Origin: Physella acuta
Lineage: Eukaryota; Mollusca; Gastropoda; Physidae
Direction: 5' to 3'
Length of the DNA: 64,000 bases
Assembly: GCF_028476545.1 (NCBI RefSeq)
Contig: NW_026731776.1
Location: 1,122,501-1,186,500, forward strand
Both the position numbers and the translations under genes were made by a program. Within the stretch, counting starts at the first letter, position 1. Every line of letters begins with the position of its first letter. This document shows positions 55,696-64,000 of this stretch, piece by piece. The notes under the pieces are model-generated. The model was not told the DNA's origin. It saw only the letters and a program-made list of their open reading frames with translations, and did no database searches.

Positions 55696-55930
55696 CTAGT
55701 GACGTCAGCTGATGTAGGTAAACAAACAGGGCAAGACGAGTGACGTCACCTGAGCTGTCCCACAAAGTATTGGCGTTTATGTCGCCGTGTCAACACAGCC
55801 CCCACCCCCCACCCCCCACCCCCACAAAACGACCATCTCGAGTCAACACTGGTTAACAAACTAAAAGCACGTGCACAAAATCTGCTCACGAATGTTGTTT
55901 TCCCATCATGCAGGCGGCCATACAACTCAA
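55696..55930. other. Spacer
   Basis: C-rich 55797-55830; no gene seen. Confidence 0.45.
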
Positions 55931-55934
55931 CATG

Positions 55935-56110
55935 TACACAATGATGTACAACAGTACAGTACTTAGTACACAGCTACACCATCATTACAGTACTTAGTAC
56001 ATGCCAACACCAGCATTACAGTACAACAGTACAGTACTTAGTACACAGCTACACCATCATTACAGTACTTAGTATATGTCAACACCATCATTACAGTACT
56101 CAGTAGTACA
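55935..56110. repeat. Irregular ~32-bp tandem repeat
   Basis: Copies of ACAGTACTTAGTACACAGCT with ACACCATCATT. AGTACT and GTAC palindromes are frequent. Confidence 0.85.
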
Positions 56111-56274
56111 CAGTAGTACACAGACACACTCACACTCGCGTGGGCGCATATAGACACACACAAATAGACACACAGACACATACACAAACATGATAGAACA
56201 ACTGTAACCAATTCAATCTTTAAAGCTTCTACGTATTCCCGTCATTTCTGGAAATTTTTTTTGTAGCACCAACC

Positions 56275-56505
56275 ATTATGTGATGTTACCACACATCATC
56301 ACGTGATGTCACCACACATCATCATGTGATGTTAACACACATCATCATGTGATGTCACCACACATCATCACGCGATGTCACCACACATCATCACGCGATT
56401 TTACCACACATCATCATATGATGTCACCACACATCATCACGCGATGTCACCACACATCATCATATGATGTTACCACACATCATCAAGTGATGTTATCAGA
56501 AACCA
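56275..56505. repeat. 23-bp minisatellite with palindromic core
   Basis: About ten copies of CACACATCATCACGTGATGT plus CAC. CATCACGTGATG is a perfect palindrome with an E-box; variants CATCACGCGATG and CATCATATGATG keep pairing. Confidence 0.92.
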
Positions 56506-56624
56506 TCTTGTGATATTCAAAACAATGGACACTAACATATATAGAATTATAGCTCAACACAATTGAGTAAAGTCGATTTACTTTTTCTTGTGTTTAAATA
56601 CAGCGAACAGACGCTTGCTAACGC

Positions 56625-57575
56625 AAGGCCAATAGTAGAAAGCCGATGTTTAATTAAAGAAGGCCGATGTTTAATTAAAGAAGGCCGATGTTTGATTAGA
56701 GAAGCTCGATGTTTGATTAGAGAAGGCCGATGTTTGATTAAAGAAGGCCGATGTTTGATTAAAGAAGGCCGATGTTTAATTAAAGAATGCCGATGTTTGA
56801 TTAAAGAAGGCCGATGTTTGATTAAAGAAGGCCGATGTTTAATTAAAGAAGGTCGATGTTTAATTAAAGAAGGCCGATGTTTAATTAAAGAAGGCCGATG
56901 TTTAATTAAAGAAGGCCTATGTTTAATTAAAGAAGGCCTATGTTTACTAACAGATGTTTGATTACAGAAGGCCGATGTTTGATTAGAGAAGACCGATGTT
57001 TGATTAAAGAAGGCCGATGTTTGATTAGAGAAGGCCGATGTTTGATTAGAGAAGACCGATGTTTGATTAGAGAAGACCGATGTTTGATTAAAGAAGGTCG
57101 ATGTTTGATTAGAAGAGGCCTATGTTTACTAACAGATGTTTGATTAGAGAAGGTCGATGTTTGATTACAGAAGGCCGATGTTTGATTAGAGAAGACCGAT
57201 GTTTGATTAAAGAAGGCCGATGTTTGATTAGAGAAGGCCGATGTTTGATTAGAGAAGACCGATGTTTGATTAGAGAAGACCGATGTTTGATTAAAGAAGG
57301 TCGATGTTTGATTAGAAGAGGCCTATGTTTACTAACAGATGTTTGATTAGAGAAGGTCGATGTTTGATTAGAGAAGGTCGATGTTTGATTAGAGAAGGTC
57401 GATGTCTATTAAAGAAGGTCGATGTTTGATTAGAGAAGGCCGATGTTTGATTAAAGAAGGCCGATGTTTGATTAGAGAAGGTCGATGTTTGATTAGAGAA
57501 GGCCGATGTTTGATTAGAGAAGGTCGATGTTTGATTAGAGAAGGCCGATGTCTATTATAGAAGGCCGATGTTAAC
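56625..57575. repeat. 21-bp minisatellite
   Basis: About 44 copies of GAAGGCCGATGTTTGATTAG plus A (early copies TTTAATTAAA). A marker CCTATGTTTACTAACAGATG recurs near 56937, 57119 and 57321, so larger blocks of about 182 and 203 bp have been duplicated. Seven-codon units keep frames open. Confidence 0.95.
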
Positions 57576-58370
57576 TTGATATTCTCCAACCCCGTGAAGT
57601 ACCGCTAGCGACAAACTATGGAACAAAAGTTGAAAAAAAAGAAGAAAAAAACACTTGTTAAAGCGGTCTAGCAGAAGATTGAAACGAAAATTGAAAGATC
57701 AGATTGAAATGGGGAGTGGGATTATGGGGATTATGGGGATTACAGTGTACGGGGAAGGCCATTGACGTAGACTTTGCTGGGGGCGCCTGGTGGTAAATGG
57801 TTGGTGGTGGTATTTGAGGGGGTAAGGTGGTGGGATATCTGATGGGGGTAAGGTGGTGGGATATCTGGGGGGGGGGTATTAGGTGGTGGTATATCTGAGG
57901 GGGGTAAGGTGGTGGGATATCTGGGGGGGGGGTAAGGTGGTGGGAAATCTGACGGTTATATCTGGTATATATGCTGGTGTTATTGTTCGATGTCAGCGTG
58001 TCACTACACCGACCAATCAAAGTCCGACAGTTAGAGGTGTCAGTCGGGGAATGAAATATTCACGTCTGCTTGCCTGATGTTAAATGTCATGGTAAAAACA
58101 AGCTGTTAAACACGCCCCCTCCCCCCGCAGCCCATAGAGCAGAAAACTGCTGACATATGTCAGGTTATGTGGCCGAATCATGTCTTATTTAAAAGTGTTT
58201 CCCATTTAAAACATCTTGATCGATTTCTTGTGTGAGTGGAGACATTGGTCCGTCTTGAAATTTGGGACAATTTTGATTCACTTGGGTGAGACGTTTCTAT
58301 TGTGTAGGTGCTGTGATAGGGCTCGTTATTTTTTCTGAGGGGTCGCCTCTTGAAAAAACGGTTGTCATAG
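57576..58370. other. Spacer with ~28-bp G-rich repeats
   Basis: At 57815-57950, about five copies of GGTAAGGTGGTGGGATATCT with a G run of variable length. The rest is single-copy and no gene is seen. Confidence 0.5.
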
Positions 58371-58371
58371 C

Positions 58372-59020
58372 TCAACTGGAGCTAGTCTTTAAACTCGAGC
58401 TAATAGCTCAACTGGAGCTAATCTTTAAACTCGAGCTAATAGCTCAACTGGAGCTAGTCTTTAAACTCGAGCTAATAGCTCAACTGGAGCTAGTCTTTAA
58501 ACTCGAGCTAATAGCTCAACTGGAGCTAGTCTTTAAACTCGAGCTAATAGCTCAACTGGAGCTAATCTTTAAACTCGAGCTAATAGCTCAACTGGAGCTA
58601 ATCTTTAAACTCGAGCTAATAGCTCAACTGGAGCTAGTCTTTAAACTCGAGCTAATAGCTCAACTGGAGCTAGTCTTTAAACTCGAGCTAATAGCTCAAC
58701 TGGAGCTAGTCTTTAAACTCGAGCTAATAGCTCAACTGGAGCTAGTCTTTAAACTCGAGCTAATAGCTCAACTGGAGCTAGTCTTTAAACTCGAGCTAAT
58801 AGCTCAACTGGAGCTAGTCTTTAAACTCGAGCTAATAGCTCAACTGGAGCTAGTCTTTAAACTCGAGCTAATAGCTCAACTGGAGCTAATCTTTAAACTC
58901 GAGCTAATAGCTCAACTGGAGCTAGTCCTTAAACTCGAGCTAATAGCTCAACTGGAGCTAATCTTTAAACTCGAGCTACTAGCTCAACTGGAGCTAGTCT
59001 TTAAACTCGAGCTAATCATA
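58372..59020. repeat. 36-bp hairpin-forming minisatellite
   Basis: About 18 near-perfect copies of AATAGCTCAACTGGAGCTAG plus TCTTTAAACTCGAGCT. Each unit contains GAGCTAATAGCTC and AGCTCAACTGGAGCT, both able to fold, plus TTTAAA and CTCGAG palindromes. The unit is 12 codons, so a 247-codon open frame results. Confidence 0.95.
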
Positions 59021-59220
59021 TCTTTTTGATTGACATTTTGTTTTCTCGTTATCTAAGACACTAAATGTCAAGGTCAGCAACCACGTGACTCTATTGGACG
59101 CCTGACTTCCGGTCACGTGGCACCAGCTGGGATTGTCCGGTAATTGGTCGGCTTTCACGTCATTAAAATTGTCCGTTTATGGACTAAATTTGTCCGGGAC
59201 AACCTACGTCTCGCTTAGTG

Positions 59221-59345
59221 ATGGGTCTCATGATGTGTCTCATGATGTGTCTCATGATGTGTCTCATGATGTGTCTCATGATGTGTGTGATATTTGATGA
59301 TGTTTCTTATGATGTGTTAGATGTTTGATGATGTGTCTGATGTGA
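59221..59345. repeat. 12-bp tandem repeat
   Basis: ATGATGTGTCTC in about seven copies, then looser variants. Confidence 0.9.
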
Positions 59346-59514
59346 TGGACAGTGAAGGTATTTGCGGATACAGAAAAAAAAAAGTTAGGAACATGGAAAC
59401 AAGGACTCTTCCCCCCCCCCCCCCGCGTTCGCACAGAAAAAACTGAGAACATGGGAGTCGTCTGCTACCAGCAAAATGTTGCTGGGGGGGGGGGGGGGGT
59501 CAGAGTTAATCATT

Positions 59515-60482
59515 CAGCCTCACCTTTCGTGTAGCCCATGCAGCCTCACCTGTAGCCCATTCAGCCTCACCTGTAGCCCATTCAGCCTCACCTGTAGCCC
59601 ATTCAGCCTCACCTTTTGTGTAGCCCACTCAGCCTCACCTTTAGTGTAGCCCATTCAGCCTCACCTTTCGTGTAGCCCATTCAGCCTCACCTTTCGTGTA
59701 GCCCATTCAGCCTCACCTTTCGTGTAGCCCATTCAACCTCATCTGTAGCCCATTCAGCCTCACCTTTCGTGTAGCCCATTCAGCCTCACTTGTAGCCCAT
59801 TCAGCCTCACCTTTTGTGTAGCCCATTCAGCCTCACCTGTAGCCCATTCAGCCTCACCTGTAGCCCATTCAGCCTCACCTGTAGCCCATTCAGCCTCACC
59901 TTTCGTGTAGCCCATTCAGCCTCACCTTTCGTGTAGCCCATTCAGCCTCATCTGTAGCCCATTCAGCCTCACCTTTTGTGTAGCCCATTCAGCCTCACTT
60001 GTAGCCCATTCAGCCTCACCTTTCGTGTAGCCCATTCAGCCTCACCTTTTGTGTAGCCCATTCAGCCTCACCTTTCGTGTAGCCCATTCAGCCTCATCTG
60101 TAGCCCATTCAGCCTCACCTGTAGCCCATTCAGTCTCACCTTTCGTGTAGCCCATTCAGCCTCACCTGTAGCCCATTCAGCCTCACCTGTAGCCCATTCA
60201 ACCTCACCTTTTGTGTAGCCCATTCAGCCTCACCTTTTGTGTAGCCCATTCAGCCTCACCTTTTGTGTAGCCCATTCAGCCTCACCTTTTGTGTAGCCCA
60301 TTCAGCCTCACCTTTTGTGTAGCCCATTCAGCCTCACCTTTTGTGTAGCCCGTTCAGCCTCACCTTTTGTGTAGCCCATTCAGCCTCACCTTTTGTGTAG
60401 CCCATTCAGCCTCACCTTTTGTGTAGCCCATTCAGCCTCACCTTTTGTGTAGCCCATTCAGCCTCACCTTTTGTGTAGCCCA
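59515..60482. repeat. 19/26-bp minisatellite
   Basis: About 42 copies of AGCCCATTCAGCCTCACCT with or without TTTCGTG or TTTTGTG. The right third is uniform 26-bp TTTTGTG units. G and C runs precede it (59409-59424, 59484-59497). Confidence 0.95.
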
Positions 60483-60590
60483 TACACGTTCACTTGTAAA
60501 GACCTACCTGTTCGCATGTAAAGACCTACCCGTTCACTTGTAAAGACCTACCTGTTCGCATGTAAAGACCTACCTGTTCGCCTGTATCTA
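60483..60590. repeat. ~23-bp tandem repeat
   Basis: About four copies of GTTCGCATGTAAAGACCTAC. Confidence 0.88.
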
Positions 60591-61074
60591 CCTGCTATAC
60601 ACACACAGGTGCCTTCAAGTCTCGGCGATATCCTGAGCCTTTTAGTGCGATGAGGGCAAACTATTAAACGTCAACAAAAAATTGAAAGACTTTCTAAAAC
60701 AAGCAAATCTCTCCTCCCTCCCCCGCCCCTGATTCCATTGCCCTCGCTTACAACCAGGAAAGGTTATCCTAATTACACTAATATTACACATACTACAAAC
60801 ATGATAATTACACCTATATAACACTACAAACATGACAATTACACCTATATAACACATACTACAAAACATGATAATTACACCAATATTACAAATACCACAA
60901 ACATGACAATTACACCAACATTACACATACTACAAAAACCCAAAATTATCACAAGTGCATCAGCATAATTCTGAAACAGACCAACGGAATGTGACGAGGC
61001 AAGGAGGATGTGATGTGGAGAGTATGATTTGGTTGTTAGGGAAGTAGTTTAAATCCGTCTTGGTCTTGTCGTGT
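60591..61074. other. Spacer with loose ~30-bp repeats
   Basis: At 60780-60935, about five imperfect copies of ACTACAAACATGATAATTAC plus ACCTATATTACAC. No gene seen. Confidence 0.5.
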
Positions 61075-61077
61075 GAG

Positions 61078-62862
61078 GGTGTGGATGTCTTCGTAGTGTG
61101 GTGGTGGTGTGTGGATGTCTTCGTCCTGTGGTGTTGGTGTGTGGATGTCTTCGTGGTGTTGTGTTGGTGTGTGGATGTCTTCGTGGTGTGGTGTTGGTGT
61201 GTGGATGTCTTCGTGGTGTGGTGTTGGTGTGTGGATGTCTTCGTGGTGTGGTGTTGGTGTGTGGATGTCTTCGTCGTGTGGTGTTGGTGTGTGGATGTCT
61301 TCGTGGTGTGGTGTTGGTGTGTGGATGTCTTCGTCCTGTGGTGTTGTGTTGGTGTGTGGATGTCTTCGTGGTGTGGTGTTGGTGTGTGGATGTCTTCGTC
61401 CTGTGGTGTTGTGTTGGTGTGTGGATGTCTTCGTGGTGTGGTGTTGGTGTGTGGATGCCTTCGTGGTGTGGTGTTGGTGTGTGGATGTCTTGGTCATGTG
61501 GTGTTGGTGTGTGGATGTCTTCGTGGTGTGGTGTTGGTGTGTGGATGTCTTCGTGGTGTGGTGTTGGTGTGTGGATGCCTTCGTGGTGTGGTGTTGGTGT
61601 GTGGATGTCTTGGTCATGTGGTGTTGGTGTGTGGATGTCTTCGTCCTGTGGTGTTGGTGTGTGGATGTCTTCGTCCTGTGGTGTTGGTGTGTGGATGTCT
61701 TCGTGGTGTGGTGTTGGAGTGTGGATGTCTTCGTGGTGTGGTGTTGGCGTGTGGATGTCTTCGTGGTGTGGTGTTGGTGTGTGGATGTCTTCGTGGTGTG
61801 GTGTTGGTGTGTGGATGTCTTCGTGGTGTGGTGTTGGTGTGTGGATGTCTTCGTGGTGTGGTGTTGGTGTGTGGATGTCTTCGTGGTGTGGTGTTGGCGT
61901 GTGGATGTCTTTGTCATGTGGTGTTGGTGTGTGGATGTCTTCGTGGTGTGGTGTTGGTGTGTGGATGTCTTCGTGGTGTGGTGTTGGTGTGTGGATGCCT
62001 TCGTCCTGTGGTGTTGGTGTGTGGATGTCTTCGTGGTGTGGTGTTGGTGTGTGGATGCCTTCGTCCTGTGGTGTTGGTGTGTGGATGTCTTCGTGGTGTG
62101 GTGTTGGTGTGTGGATGTCTTCGTGGTGTGGTGTTGGTGTGTGGATGTCTTCGTCCTGTGGTGTTGGTGTGTGGATGTCTTCGTCCTGTCCTGTGGTGTT
62201 GGTGTGTGGATGTCTTCGTGGTGTGGTGTTGGTGTGTGGATGTCTTTGTCATGTGGTGTTGGTGTGTGGATGTCTTCGTGGTGTGGTGTTGGTGTGTGGA
62301 TGTCTTCGTTCTGTGGTGTTGGTGTGTGGATGTCTTCGTCCTGTGGTGTTGGTGTGTGGATGTCTTCGTCCTGTGGTGTTGGTGTGTGGATGTCTTCGTG
62401 GTGTGGTGTTGGTGTGTGGATGTCTTCGTCCTGTGGTGTTGGTGTGTGGATGTCTTCGTGGTGTGGTGTTGGTGTGTGGATGTCTTCGTCCTGTGGTGTT
62501 GGTGTGTGGATGTCTTCGTGGTGTGGTGTTGGTGTGTGGATGTCTTCGTCCTGTGGTGTTGGTGTGTGGATGTCTTCGTGGTGTGGTGTTGGTGTGTGGA
62601 TGTCTTCGTCCTGTGGTGTTGGTGTGTGGATGTCTTCGTCCTGTGGTGTTGGTGTGTGGATGTCTTCGTGGTGTGGTGTTGGTGTGTGGATGTCTTCGTC
62701 CTGTGGTGTTGGTGTGTGGATATCTTCATCCTGTGGTGTTGGTGTGTGGATGTCTTCGTGGTGTGGTGTTGGTGTGTGGATGTCTTCGTGGTGTGGTGTT
62801 GGTGTGTGGATGTCTTCGTGGTGTGGTGTTGGTGTGTGGATGTCTTCGTCATGTTTGTCGTC
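61078..62862. repeat. 30-bp minisatellite, 1.8 kb
   Basis: About 60 copies of GTGTTGGTGTGTGGATGTCT plus TCGTGGTGTG or TCGTCCTGTG. Ten-codon units keep three plus frames and one or two minus frames open for up to 648 codons. The order of the two unit types repeats in blocks. Confidence 0.96.
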
Positions 62863-63540
62863 GATGTAGTCGTGTCTATGGTATGCAATTAAAAGATGAA
62901 ATGAACAACGTCCGCCCTGTTCAGTTTTATATGGAATCGTCGTCTTGCGTACATTGTCCTTCCACCCCGTCCATATCTCATATTCATAACAGACAGCTTA
63001 TCAAATTAATAAAGCATATTAATGCTTGCATTGTTTGCATATAGCATTAATTCTAAGCATAATTCGAATTATATAATTTATCTAACAAAAAATAACATTT
63101 AATTTGGTAATTTAAAAGTATCCAATAAATCAAGAATTTGATCCACATATTAGATATTAACATATTTAAATGTCGACATCTTGTCCTATGCTTGCTCGTC
63201 AGAATATCTGAAAACCCCCAGATAGGCTCGCCCCCCCCCCCCCCCTGTGTGACGGACGCCCGCTTAGACAGATCATCACGTGAGGACACCTATCGATGAC
63301 GTCACGAGACGGCCCGACCCCCACCAGGTCGACCCCGCCAATCTCTTAACTTGATTGCACGGGGCCCTGGTGTCTCAGGGGGCCCTGGCTGGGGGGGGGG
63401 GGGGGGGGGGCTGGTCGATCACTTGTTTTTCTTTGGTGCCAGAAGTGGACGTCAGGTCAGGAGTTTAAGATTTATACGGTCATCACGTGGTCTGTAGGTG
63501 TCTAGTGGTCACATGGTCTAAACTCTAAATGATGGGATAG
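62863..63540. other. Spacer with C and G runs
   Basis: C run at 63230-63245 and an 18-20-nt G run at 63391-63410. Otherwise AT-rich, with no supportable exon. Confidence 0.45.
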
Positions 63541-63544
63541 GTGG

Positions 63545-64000
63545 ACTGACCAGCCAGCCAATGACGTGGTTTGAACTGACCAGCCAGCCAATCAGATGGT
63601 TTTAACTGACCAGCTAGCCAATCAGGTGGTTTTAACTGACCAGCTAGCCAAGGTTTTAACTGACCAGCCAGCCAATGTTTGAACTGACCAGCTAGCCAAT
63701 CACGTGGTTTTAACTGACCAGCTAGCCAATCAGATGGTTTGAACTGACCAGCTAGCCAATCAGGTGGTTTTAACTGACCAGCTAGCCAATGTTTGAACTG
63801 ACCAGCTAGCCAATCACGTGGTTTTAACTGACCAGCTAGCCAATCAGATGGTTTGAACTGACCAGCTAGCCAATCAGGTGGTTTTAACTGACCAGCCAGC
63901 CAATGTTTGAACTGACCAGCTAGCCAATCACGTGGTTTTAACTGACCAGCTAGCCAATCAGGTGGTTTTAACTGACCAGCCAGCCAATGTTTGAACTGAC
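63545..64000. repeat. 22/33-bp minisatellite, cut by window end
   Basis: At least 16 copies of AACTGACCAGCTAGCCAAT with TCACGTGGTTTT, TCAGGTGGTTTT or GTTTG endings. A block of short and long units of about 121 bp repeats (e.g. GTTTGAACTG at about 63676, 63791 and 63905). It continues past the window. Confidence 0.93.

Noticed and set aside
58286-59029. 247-codon frame of 12-residue Leu/Glu repeats resembling a coiled coil
   Set aside because: Translation of the 36-bp array; no splice context and no non-repeat domain.
61060-63044. Open frames of 586-648 codons on the plus strand and ~300 codons on the minus
   Set aside because: The 30-bp unit is ten codons long, so any stop-free frame stays open across the array; low-complexity Cys/Val/Trp repeats in all frames are not a protein.

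Overview
This is animal nuclear DNA. It has spliced genes with GT-AG introns, small nuclear-encoded mitochondrial proteins, a rhodopsin-class GPCR, a tRNA-derived SINE and non-autonomous DNA transposons. Gene content and repeat style suggest a lophotrochozoan, most likely a gastropod mollusc; this is inference, since no species-specific marker is present.

Layout. (1) 1-3.0 kb: the 3' end of a plus-strand gene for an Ig-domain protein that ends in a GPI-anchor-like hydrophobic tail. (2) 5.1-7.45 kb: a complete two-exon UQCR11 (complex III subunit) gene on the plus strand. Convergent to it, 9.5-8.25 kb on the minus strand, is a PIGBOS1 gene. Its predicted spliced mRNA carries a second, 66-codon ORF for another single-pass microprotein, so it may be dicistronic. 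(3) 9.92-11.76 kb: an inverted-repeat element enclosing two diverged TIR-bounded copies. (4) 12.2-25.0 kb: a CCDC177-type coiled-coil gene, reconstructed here as 17 exons and 582 codons, with most of its later introns filled by minisatellites. (5) 26.0-26.5 kb: two nested hAT-like elements, each with a perfect 8-bp target-site duplication. (6) 31.0-32.2 kb, minus strand: an intronless-coding class A GPCR of peptide-receptor type. (7) 27 kb to the end, apart from the GPCR: about 40 different tandem arrays (units 6 to 72 bp, up to 4 kb long) separated by short unique stretches, with no convincing complete gene and only a few low-confidence exon-like stretches.

The strongest unexplained pattern is that minisatellites sit on exon edges. 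In the Ig, CCDC177 and GPCR genes, arrays or duplications start or end within a few bases of splice sites or stop codons. Several have copied the splice site itself, giving long series of decoy donors or acceptors, and two arrays supply the stop codon of the gene. Nearly all long open frames in the right half are by-products of arrays whose unit, or a multiple of it, is divisible by three; they should not be read as proteins.
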